From assembly GCF_000002985.6 (NCBI RefSeq), contig NC_003279.8, positions 2,728,001 through 2,792,000 of the forward strand: a stretch of DNA of 64,000 bases, read 5' to 3'. The position numbers were made by a program, and so were the translations under genes. The stretch is from Caenorhabditis elegans (taxonomy: Eukaryota; Nematoda; Chromadorea; Rhabditida; Rhabditidae). A model generated the notes under the pieces. That model worked only from the letters and a program-made list of their open reading frames with translations, did not search any database and was not told the DNA's origin. Shown here in pieces: positions 22,831-33,317 of this stretch. How positions within the stretch are numbered: position 1 is the first letter of the stretch; every line of letters starts with the position of its first letter.

Positions 22831-25800
22831 GGGAGTGAGGGAGGCTCCCAGGTGGCAATGAGCATCAACACCGTCTGTCACCACTAAGACACTAACAAGT
22901 TATGATTGATAATCGAGTGAAAAGGACAATGTCTTCTTCTTCTTCTTCTCCTTCTTCGGCCATCTGCCGCACTCACGCGCAAACAAGTAGAAGGCCAGAT
23001 TTTCGAAAAAAAAAGTGCCTCAGGGCTGCTGCTTCACAAAAAAAAGAAGCAACATTACGAAAAAAAAGGTTTTGTTTTAATTTATTCAACACACTCGGGA
23101 AGGAGACTCCGAAGAACTCAGGTCTTGGAAGTGGTGAAGGAGTAGGACATATGAGTTATCGGGGAAGGACATCTTATGTAATGGGGAGGATAATCATATG
23201 GTTGTTCGGCGAGTGTAGCAACATGGTGTTCGGCGGGACAAGCGAGGACACGGACTGTCTACTGGTTATCCGTAAAACAATGGAAATGTTACTACCTACT
23301 TTTAGACTTTTTGATGAATTTGGTAATAAGGCGTCACTTTAAAGGTACAGGCTAATTTTTGATTTGGTCTCTCTCGCCACGATCAAATTTCACATTTGTT
23401 CATATAATTTTTAAATATCGCAGAAAAAGGGAAAATTTTGGAACGGTTTTTCGAAAAATCAAACAAAAAAGTTCTGTATTTATATTTCGTAGAAAATCGG
23501 AAATTTCCAATGTATTTTTTGAATTGGCAAAAAGTTGAAAAAATCTTTAAAAATTGTTTTTAAAAAGTTTCAAGTTTGCGAATACTTTAAAGGCACACGC
23601 TATTTTTTGATTGGGTCTCGCCACGATCAAATTTAATAGATTTGTTCATATAATTTTTAGATATTCATATAATAGTTTTTTAATCCGTAAGATATAAAAA
23701 ATCGAGAAAAACCGCAAAAAGTAGTACATTTTTCGTAGAAAATAAAAAAGTTTCCGAAAATTCGAAACATCGAAAAATGGAAAAGTAAAAGTTTAACTAC
23801 AGTAAAGTGAAAGCATCTGAGTTTACGCCAAAATGGAGAAAGTAGGTGGTAGATAGGTAGGTCTGATCTATTACCTGCCTACCTAACTTATTTCAAGGCC
23901 GAACTTCACAAGCCACGGCCTGGAAGAGTTTTATGCGTCGACACATTTTCTAGGCCACATATCCCGAAGCAGGCAAACGGCACGTTGCCGTTTCTCAAAA
24001 AGGCACAGCTTTTAAAAAGGCACAGCTTTAAGTGTTTCCGTCTTATAAAAATCCCTCTAAAAACTTCCGGAAAGTGATATCCGGCAAACGGCAAATCGGG
24101 CAAATTGGTAAATTGCCGAAAAGTGACAATTTTTGGCAAATCGGGAAACCGGCAATTTACCGATTTGCCGAAAAATAAACTTGCCGTCTACCTCTGCCCC
24201 GAGGCATATTACGAACAGTTTTGGTGGCAAAAGTGACAATTCAAACAGTCTTGGTGATATACGGAAGAGTGATGTGCCCTGTCATGGAGGGGGAAAGTCA
24301 ATATTAGGCATTTTCTCACTCGATGGGAAAATATGAGAGAAAACAAAGAAATATATATTTGAATATTCAAGAAATTTGTACAGAAAACTTCAGTTTTTTG
24401 GCATATTGTCAAGTTCCCGGAAATTTTTAATTCCGGCAATTTGCCGTTTTTCCGGTAAGTTCGGCAAATCGGCAATTTCCCGATTTGCTGAGAATATTAA
24501 AATTCCGGCAATTTGCCGATGTGGCGGAAATTTAAATTCCGGCAATTCCCGGATTTGCCGGAACAAAGTTTGATTTTAAGTTTTTGCCGCCAATACCTGG
24601 GCTACGCGGTTAATTTGCGCGATTGAGCATGGAGCGCAATTGCACAATGAGTTCAAAAAGCGCCGTAGCCATAATAGCCGAAAAAAAAAACAGAAATCAC
24701 AGCGTGGCCTAGAAAAATATGAAACCTCGGCCACCAGGAAGAATTTGAATTCCCGCTAGTGGTCTAGCGACCGAATCCTCTTATTAAACCGTAATCCATA
24801 CAATGTGTCCTTCCTGTAGATGTCCCTGAGAACTATGGTGCCGAAAGCGAGCAGCTGCTCAAGAAATGACCAACCGTTTCTTTTTGGCGGTTATTCAAGT
24901 GCTCTTGGAGAGGAAACCGACAAAAAACACACATGCAATTTCTTGTATTAATTAGTAGAAACAATATCCCCCTGTTCTCCACGTGGAGTACACGGGGAGA
25001 TTCATCATTGGGGCGCAATTTGGCAGCTTGACAAAAAACGCCTTGTCGAGTCAATAGCCCTTGAGCATTTGGGCATACAGTCTCCGTAAGGAAATTGGCC
25101 TCGACGAGAGAGTATAGAAATCGAGGAGACGCAGTCACCCACTATGTGCATGATGACAGACGGGGGGACACACACTTGGAAATGTTGCGAAAAACAAATG
25201 GAAGAGCATCACAAGAAGTGAATGTACACTGGAAGTTAGGGCAGGAAATTCGATATTTTCCAGGAGGAAACAACATGTTTTTTCTTGGATTTTCTGGAAG
25301 ACTTGGCGCAGGTTTTTTTTCAAAAATTTGGAAGCAAGGGGTGCTTGGGAACCTCACTAGAAAAATTGTGACGTCACAAAAATTAGTGGCCGTGAATCGG
25401 AAAACCTCGGCCACGCACAAAAAACTGTATTCTTGTGCTCGAAAAGGGTAGAAAAAAACTCGTCCACTTTTAGGGATGGCCGAAAAAAAATTGGTGGCCT
25501 AGTTTTCTCTTTCGTAATTTTTTTTTCGAAAGTTTGGTGCTAGAAACGATGAGGGGAGTGGCCGAGTGTTTGTATTTCGGCGGCCCCGCTGGAAATTTTG
25601 TATTACGGAGACGCAAACGCGCTCCACGGTCACATAAAAACGCTCCGCCTCCAAAAGTTGGGTCTCGTTAGGAATTGGCGGCAAAATCGTAATTTCGAAT
25701 GTTTTAAATTATTTTTTCTACTTTTTTGTCGTGATTTTTATTCCGGAACTGAAATAAATAAATAAAAATCACGAAAAATAACAAAAAAACACATGAAAAA

Positions 25801-26809
25801 AATCGAAAAAGTTTAAATTTAAAGCTTTCCCGCCAAGCAGTCAACGAGGCCATTGGAGCTCGATTGCATCGTGATTTCAAAATATCTCATTTAAAATGCT
25901 CATTCTCAGCGCTTTTTTCGACATTTTTGGGCATTTTTCGAGGAAAACAAACATTTTAAATTGAAAGATCACCGAATGTAGGCCCAGGCACTCAGGCAGG
26001 CATTTTCCTATCCTTTATGACCTTCTACAGAGCCAACCTAACGTAAAGTGGTCGAAAAATAATAAGAATACCACATATTTCAAATGGAAATTGATGGAGG
26101 TCAACACAACGGACACACAGTGACAAGATAATTTGACACCAATCTCGGAACGGGGGGACCCAGAAAAGAGCCAATACATCATTTTAATTCCTTTTGTGTG
26201 GCTCAGGTGGGTGAGAGGGTTCGTTTCCGGAAGAAAAGTGGAACCGGCTGCTGTTCGGCGGTCGCATAACACTTGAGAACCCACTGAGTAACTTGAGAAT
26301 AGACGGGGAAAGAAACGGGGGTAAGAGGTTCCTCTAATTGGAATAACCGTTTTGGAATTTCGAATGCTCCGTGAGCCCGCCTGAGCGAAAAGAGCTCGCC
26401 GGAAAGATATTGGGAAGTAAAGAAGTGAAGCGGAAGGAGATATTCTCGAGGTTTAGTTTAATAAATTCGCATTAAAATTTGTTAAGCACTAATAATCTCA
26501 ACACTAAAATTTTGCTCGCCGCTTCAAAACTAAAAATTTAGAGTTTTTGGGATTTTGAAAATTTCTTTTTTATTGCCTAGTTGTCGAAAAATGCGATTTT
26601 CACAGTAAACAATGGTCCTGGCACGATCGAAGAAAATTTTTAAACTACCGTAGTAAAAGTTCGACACGAAATTTTTTTTTATTATAAGCAAAAAGGTGAG
26701 CCAGTGGAATTTTCATCGATTTTTCATTTTTTTTGTTTATTTTAATGAAAAATTGTTTTAATTATTTTGAAAAACCAATAAAAATTCTGCAACAACAGAA
26801 GTTTGAATC

Positions 26810-27027
26810 TACAGTAGTCTTTAAAGGCGCACACCTTTTTAAATTTTACAAAAATTTGTCGTGTCGAGACCAGGCAGTGTTTTTGGCGCCAAAATCGAAA
26901 AAAAACATTATTTGAAAAATAAGAATTCGATTTTCGACCTTTTTCTTAAAAATCTCGTTTTTCTCCAAAAATTGAAAAAAATCCCGTAGAAAAAGAACCA
27001 TGCGCCTTTAAAGAATACTGTATTTTT
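26810..27027. repeat. GCGCCTTTAAAG / GTGTCGAGACC palindromic element
   Basis: Inverted ends read ACAGTAGTCTTTAAAGGCGC and GCGCCTTTAAAGAATACTGT, with the internal word TTGTCGTGTCGAGACCAGGC. The same family forms the outer arms of the 5490-6980 palindrome and is scattered at 40960-41345, 43480-44480 and 49690-49870. Confidence 0.7.
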
Positions 27028-27457
27028 AAAAATGATCCTAAAAACTACCGTAATCCTTTAAAGGAGCTAACGTTAGTAAATCGAGCCTTCGAAAACTGAT
27101 AAAATTTCAATTCCCACGACGGCATCGTAATCTCTAGTGAGCGGCGGAATATATATATATATATATGGGAAATCATCATAAAACAAGTTTACACAGTTAC
27201 GAGACCTCTCTGAAGGAGACACTGCGGTAAACAAAACTACGGAGGAGCACGGATTCGTATCTTTTTTGAAGAGAGAGAGTGAAGCGGGAAAGAAAAGGGC
27301 AATCCGAAAACGAGGTGAATCGGATTTGACGAAGTAGGCACATACACGACGGAAGTAAAGAACGAGAAGTGCTTGATACGATTTGAAAATAATGTTTTCT
27401 CCTCGTCTTGCTCGTAGATTTTTCTGGAAAAAAAGTTTGGAATTGAACTTAATAAAT

Positions 27458-27473
27458 GGGGGGGGGGGGGGGG
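27458..27473 (+). repeat. Uninterrupted 16-G tract
   Basis: Sixteen consecutive G residues on the plus strand. Tracts of this size can form G-quadruplexes. Shorter pure G runs are at 16357-16368 (12) and 44486-44498 (13). Confidence 0.9.
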
Positions 27474-27817
27474 TACATGTGAATAAATTCGGGCTCCAAA
27501 ATGAATTGATGAAGTGGAACATGGAGACAAATGCGATTACCCACCACCCCCCGGCTGATGAGCATGATGACACCCGAATGTTTGTTCGTTCTCTTCTAAA
27601 TTAGGAAGTGACATACATAGAGAGACGAAATGAATATTTAATACGAGAGGGGGAAGGGGAAAAATAAACGTTAAAAATAAAAAAGAAAGGCAATACAAAA
27701 GGAAGGCAATTTGCTTGGATAAAATTGATTACAAACACGGACATAAAAGTGTATTGATCAGAGAAATATCAAAACCGGTAAGGGGAAATGAGCTCAATTT
27801 GTTGCAGATCGATTTTC

Positions 27818-30204
27818 TTAGCGACGCGAGGATGATGGATAAGCCGGCTGGATATCTGCTGCAGATTCCAAACGGACGTTGCTGGAAGTCGATGGAAGGC
27901 GTACTGCATTGGCCGCCGGTGCATTGTGTTTCGTCTCCTCTTTCGTGTGTTCCTCGACGAGTCGTTGGATCATACACTTGGCGTATTGAATTCGATGGAG
28001 GAACTTCTCCGGACATCCATTTTCAGCCAAGTGTGAAAATTTGTACGTGAACATGCGCTTGTTCTCATCGATGAAGGTGACAGCTTGCATGAGTGGACAC
28101 AACACCATTTTAATGTGATCCTGAAAAAATAATAATTGTTATATTAAAATTAACGAGAACTCTTACATTGAAAAAGTTTATCTGAACAGTGCCGTTGGAG
28201 AGATGAAGCACAATTGCCGACTTTGTTCGGAACCAGACACGAAGCGTCGGAAGGCGAGCCAAATCGTCTCCTACTTTCCGAGTAACTTGCTGTCCTGCTT
28301 GCAACAAATGATCATTCATGTACGATCGGAAATACTTGAGAAGTGTCATCTTCTTCTGTAGGCCCGATGGTATTGCGCTTTCCATGTCGAAATAGTGCTC
28401 CTTCTCGGTTTTCTCAATATATGTCAGCTGGGTGCCAGCAGTGTCCAGCATGATTCTTGAATTATCGTTGAAAAGTACTCCAACCGAATTATCGCAAAGC
28501 TGATAACCGATTCCATACTTATCAGAGTAGTCAACCCATTTGGAAATCCAGAACACGGGAAGAGCTTCAGGCGATTGATACGAGTCTAGAGCGGCTTCTG
28601 CATCATCAATCTGAAAGTAAAATTTTTGCTATTTAAATTAAAAATGTCATTTCCTTACATCTGCGGTTGGCGTAGCCAATAAATCGTTGACTTGAGCGAG
28701 TAAATTCGACAAATAGCAGTCAGTCGGCTGTCGGTACGCCTCCATTCGGTGAGTTTGCTGCCGTTCAGAATTTCTCGACACGAGATGAGCCGGAATCGCA
28801 GAAAGTCCGGATCTACCAGCTTGGTGCGGACCACGCTGATCGATCGTGCCACTTGGAGACACATTTTCCTCTGCGTATTCATCATCGTTTAAGTGTGGGA
28901 CCATCGTGAGGCACGAAACTGGAAGACGAGCAGGCATGAAGCCGGATTTGAAGAAGTGATCTCGGCATACAGCTCTGGCATTTGGACGGCGACTCGGCAC
29001 TGGGTCAAGAAGCACACGAATGAGTTGAGATGCTGCAGCACTCGCCGATGTTGGGATGACGTAGTTGTTGTTTTTGATGCGCGAATAGGTCTCCTGAAAT
29101 ATGAAATATGATGAATTTTGCCGCAAAGAAATATAGGCGTGGCGTAATTTCGCAACTCTGCGGCAACGTTTTTTTCCTCATTTTTTAGTTGTTTTTTTTT
29201 TCAATAAAGTTTCTTTTTATCATCATTTTCAGATGAAAATGTTATCCAATCAAATTCTCATCAGATTGTGAGGATATTTCATGTTTTTACAACCAATTTA
29301 GCATAAAATAGGATAACGTTTCAAAAAAGGACATGAAACAATAAAATCGGAGAAACCGTGCCGCCTCATTGCTGCTTCTTTACCTCCAAACTCTTCGACT
29401 CGAATGGCGGATGGCCGAAAAGAAGAATGTAGAGAATGCAACCAATCGCCCATAAATCGACTTCAAAGGAGTGCCCGATTTTGTTCAAAACTTCAGCTGA
29501 AAAATAAATATTCGATTTTTGCAACGATTCTGCGTGAAACATACGTGCAATGTAATTTGGAGTTCCACAGAGTGTCTTCTTTCTCTCATCATTATCACAA
29601 GTTGTTGCCAACCCGAAATCGCCGATTTTCACTTGCAATTCATCATTGAGGAAGAGATTTCCGAGCTTCAAATCACGATGTACAATCTTTAAATTGTGCA
29701 AGTAGAGCACACCTTCCACGATTTGATATGTAAAGTAGCGGGCTTCAGGCTCTGTGACCGCTTTTCGTCGCTTATGCAGCTCCATCAACGATCTTCTTGG
29801 ACACAATTCCAGCGTGATGTAGACGTTTGATTTATCCTGGAATTTTTTTAAAAATAATTAATTAATTAATACCTAATTAATAATGTACAAACCTCGAAGA
29901 AGTGATATAATTTCACAACATTGCGATGTTGGAGGTTCCTATGAATCTGCACTTCTTGAGCCATTTTGTCTCTCTGATACTGCTTGATAAGCAGCGCTTT
30001 CGGGACGACTTTTCCAGCAAACAGCTCGCCTGTAGACTTGTTCCGCAGCTCGTAGCAATGTGCGAATCCTCCTTTTCCCAAAAATTTGCCTTTTTCATAA
30101 CGAGTCTTGCGTTCTCCATCGAGAATCACGTCTGGAACATCTGGCGGCGCCTTCTCCTTCTTCTGGGACTTTACCCTTGCTGCAGACGGCTGTACACGCT
30201 GCAT
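27818..30204 (-). CDS. plk-2: PLK-2, Polo-like kinase
   Basis: Six exons, 30204-29893, 29836-29545, 29496-29384, 29093-28659, 28610-28167 and 28120-27818, give 632 residues. Kinase domain about 37-290: glycine loop GKGGFAHC (43-50), Lys65, HRD 157-159, DFG 177-179, activation loop [14 protein letters not shown] with Thr192 at the Plk1 Thr210 position. Two polo boxes follow: the first from [14 protein letters not shown] (Trp409), the second with DHIK, where His534 and Lys536 match the phosphopeptide-pincer His/Lys of Plk1. C. elegans PLK-2 is known for meiotic roles at chromosome pairing centres and synapsis, plus partial overlap with PLK-1 in mitosis. ATG lies directly after a TTTTCAG acceptor. 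Intron 3 has a palindromic element. All catalytic and docking residues are intact. plk-1 is the paralogue; the recalled PLK-2 sequence fits better. Confidence 0.96.
29105..29385. mobile_element. Shortened palindromic element in plk-2 intron 3
   Basis: The ends pair GGCGTAATTTCGCAACTCTG-type sequence with CCGTGCCGCCTCATTGCTGC, matching the outer part of the yop-1 intron element. The interior carries AAATTCTCATCAGATTGTGAGG, also found there. It looks like an internally deleted relative. Confidence 0.65.
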
Positions 30205-31073
30205 CTGAAAAGTCGAAATGTACTGTGAAATTTGAAAAAGTAAGAGGAACACGAGAAAAAAAAAATGTCACACGGCGAAAAGAAATGAACAACGACGGAA
30301 AAAGGCAATTAATCTAGCACCGACCTTCACCCGGAATGCGCCGACAGCGCCAGGCTAAGAACAACGAGAACAATGATAAATTGTCAGCTGTGTTTATGGG
30401 CCATTTCAGTGATTATCATGATATATTGACGGGAAAAGGACACAAAAATTACGGAAATAGGGTTCAAATACCCTTTTCTATCCCGTTTTCTAATTTTAAT
30501 ATACGCGAGAATGTTCATTTTAGTGCTTTTTTCGTTTTCAGGGTTGAAAAACAACTTTTTATTATAAAATTGACGGGGTAAAGAAGGATTTATACCAGAA
30601 TTCGTTGATAATATCTCGAAAAATCGATGAATTTCCCATTTTAAAACGAAAATTAGGAGAAAATCAACGAAAAACACGTGTGATTTTTCAAAAAACAAAG
30701 CTGCCCGCGCGCGGGTCTCGCAACGATCGCGCCTGGGTACGGTAGTCCGAACGATTTACGAGCCTCGAAAATTATTGATTTTTCTGAAAATCGAATTACA
30801 TAATTAATTAATTTAATGATTGCAAAATGTTTCCATTGAATTTTGCAAAACATTTTGAAACACAAAATCTATAATTATCAATTCCCGTGCATGTAATTAC
30901 CGGTTTAGTGGTCAACTGTGTGTCCTTCGCGTGATTTTTATCGTATTTTTGCTGTTACATAGATTTGTATCTTGTTACGACATTTTTGCGCAATGAAATA
31001 TGTCATAAATATCTCAAAAAAAGGGAGTATTTTTGTGCATTTATTGACAAAATAAATTCAATAAGAGGAAAAA

Positions 31074-32982
31074 TTAAAGATTCAGGTCCTTCTTCAGCTT
31101 GGCAATTTCCACGAGCTTCTCTTCTCTCTCCGCTTGATGTTTTCGAATATTCAAAGTGCTCATTTTCGGCTCCAGCTCTTCTTCAAGCTTATTAATGACT
31201 TTCTCGTCTGTGAAATCTGGAATCGGCCCCATATCCTTCAGGACCTGGAAATGCTAGCGGAAATAAAAATAAATAAAATAAAAATAAAAAGCACAAGCTT
31301 CAAGCTCCTTACCGCCGTAATTCCAGCCGCATATCTTTTAAAATAATCTCTGACACCAAACGCGTTCAAATGAACCGTTTCACAAGTCCCATTGAACGCA
31401 TATCTCGGCCCTAGACCAGCTGACATCACCGCATCCACATCATTCACGCCAATGACGCCATCGGCTACCAAACGCCAGGTTTCTGCTAGCAAAGCGAATT
31501 GTAGACGATTCACAACGAATCCCAAAACTTCTTTCTTCAGCTTCACCGGCTCCTGCTTCACAGATCGCATGATCTCTGCAGCTCTATCTACAGTATCCTG
31601 TGAGGTCCACGGAGCAGGAACAAGCTCGGTAAGAGGAAGGAAGAGCGGAGGATTGACGGGGTGGACGATAAGACAACGTTCCCTGAATTAATGTTAATAG
31701 AAATAAGATAACAAAGAAGTCTATTTACTTATTTATCAGACCATCAGTGAACTTGGACGCTGGAATTGTTGACGTACTACTTGCAAGGATCGTTGTAGGA
31801 TCCGCGATCTCATCAATAACTTTGTAGAATTGAATTCGAAAATTTAAATCTTCAAGTGCAGATTCCTGCATATAAATTGCATTCTTCATAACCTCATTCA
31901 ACGATGTAGTGGTAGAAACTCGAAGGAGAGCCTCATCAGCTGATAGATTGCCTCTTTGAAGGCCATGCTCCTAAATTTTTTTTTCTTTTTCTTGTTAGTC
32001 GGAAACGCGAAATTCCGAGAATGCGTATTGCGCAACATATTTGACGCGCAAAATATAAAAATATCCCGCAGCGAAATCTGGAGTGACTACTGTAGCCTTT
32101 GGGTCGATTTACGGACTCGATTTTGAAACGAATTTTTTCGTATTGTTTTGTAATTTGTGTGTGTGTGTGTGTTATCGATTAATAAATTATTTCCGTAAAT
32201 CGACACAAGCGCTACAGTAGTACTTTAAAGAATTACTGTAGTTTTCGCTACGAGATATTTTGCGCGTCAAATACGTTGTGCAATACGCATTCTCAGAATT
32301 TAGAGTTCCCATTCAGGGGACTTACATCCAACTTCCGTAGATTTTTCTCTACATTCTCTAGAGCCACCTGCAGTTGTTTTTCAGAAATATCATACATTTG
32401 AACTTCATATCCAGAGCTCGCGAAAATTGTTGCCCAGCTTGAACCAACTAGGCCGCTGGAAAGATTATGGGATTTCGAATTTGGTAAGTTTAAATTGAGA
32501 ACTTGGAGCACGGAAAATATTTTCAAATAACTCCAAATTTGCCCCTGATTCCGAATATCTATGTTTAATAATTTTTTGTATATTTCAGCTACATACAAAT
32601 CGCGATTTTCATTTGCATCCCAATTAGTGCCGATTTACGGGAGCTCTTAATTTGTTTTATTTATTCCGCGCTTTTTTCAGTTTTTATCGTGTTTTCTTAA
32701 TTTTAAAAAAGGCTGAAAACTGGGAGAGCTCCCGTAAATCGACACAAAGCGAACGCGCTCCAATGAGAATTTCATTGGGCGCGCATTTGAAATAAACTTA
32801 TGGGGACGCTAATGAAATTCGCGATTTCTAGCTCAAACGAATTATTTTTTTCGAATTTTTCACCTCAGATATCCGGAATCAGCGGAAAATTTGGAGTCAT
32901 TTAAAACAATTTCCCAGATTTCAGTGCTTCACCTTTAACTCACAAACCTGCCAACTATGGCAATTTTGCCAAAGGGAGACAT
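31074..32982 (-). CDS. L-gulonate 3-dehydrogenase (CRYL1, 3-hydroxyacyl-CoA dehydrogenase fold)
   Basis: Five exons, 32982-32948, 32455-32326, 31970-31729, 31682-31313 and 31244-31074, give 315 residues, close to human CRYL1 (319). The NAD-binding Rossmann motif GSGLVG (11-16) is rebuilt across intron 1, and the acidic residue Asp34 ends the second strand. Other marks are LASSTSTIPASKFTDGL, the catalytic HPVNPP (His143), ELVPAPWT, GFVVNRLQFALLAETWRL and GLGPRYAFNGTCETVHLN, all at family positions. CRYL1 oxidises L-gulonate in the cytosol (uronate cycle); substrate is inferred from the close match rather than shown. AATAAA is present about 30 bases after the stop (31045-31040 on the minus strand). 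ATG lies four bases after a CTTGTCCAG acceptor, only 336 bases below the sop-3 stop. Confidence 0.9.
32012..32300. mobile_element. Palindromic element (AATGCGTATTG...CAATACGCATT), CRYL1-like intron 2
   Basis: Terminal arms ATTCCGAGAATGCGTATTG and CAATACGCATTCTCAGAATT enclose GACGCGCAAAATAT, CACAAGCGCTACAGTAGT and their complements. Intron 2 is almost entirely this element. It belongs to the set also seen at 33567-33786, 36423-37080, 39880-40112 and 41355-41683. Confidence 0.85.
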
Positions 32983-33020
32983 GTTGCTGGACAAGAAGAC
33001 AGTCGTGTGATGAATGCCTT

Positions 33021-33026
33021 TTATTA
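33021..33026 (-). terminator. Poly(A) signal for sop-3
   Basis: AATAAA on the minus strand, about 290 bases after the sop-3 stop and about 35 bases before the acceptor and ATG of the CRYL1-like gene. Confidence 0.5.
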
Positions 33027-33317
33027 ACAATCGGAATCCTTATCATCATCGTTATCATCCGCCGCTATGGATCCGTAATAACAATAGACGCAGAGAGAGA
33101 GAGAACACGACGCTTCTTGTTCTCCAAGGAAATCTGCGTTGAGGGTACAAGCAGAGAACAATTTGTTATCATTTATATATAAATAAAATGCATATCTGTT
33201 ATCACATGAAAAATTGTTTCAAACAAGAAGCAAAAATTATAGTACAATCTCATAATTACAAAAAAAGTTGTTTCAATAGTTAGACTCTAATCGGCGGCTG
33301 GTTCAGCAAGAGATCAT

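Larger units (their letters stand above)
14509..27817. other. 13 kb stretch without a supported gene
   Basis: Between the LRR receptor ATG and the plk-2 stop I find only short, low-complexity or repeat-derived open frames. Contents are the CATGGTGCATCGA satellite, CGGCAA minisatellites, a TTAGGC-like tract, CCTGCCTA repeats at about 21850-21925, two ~190 bp tandem units at 22490-22830, direct repeats of a TTTAAAGG...GGGTCTCGCCACGATC unit at 23340-23830, a GCGCTCCACGG palindrome relative (25605-25860), and G-tracts. It probably includes 5' non-coding exon(s) and control sequence of the LRR gene and 3' sequence of plk-2, but I cannot point to them. Confidence 0.5.

Noticed and set aside
22902..23342. 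146-residue plus-strand open frame
   Set aside because: Starts in a TCTTCT microsatellite, no family resemblance, no splice partners; chance frame.
29105..29385. CRISPR-like or array structure
   Set aside because: Inverted arms of a transposon relative, not direct repeats with unique spacers; organism is eukaryotic.
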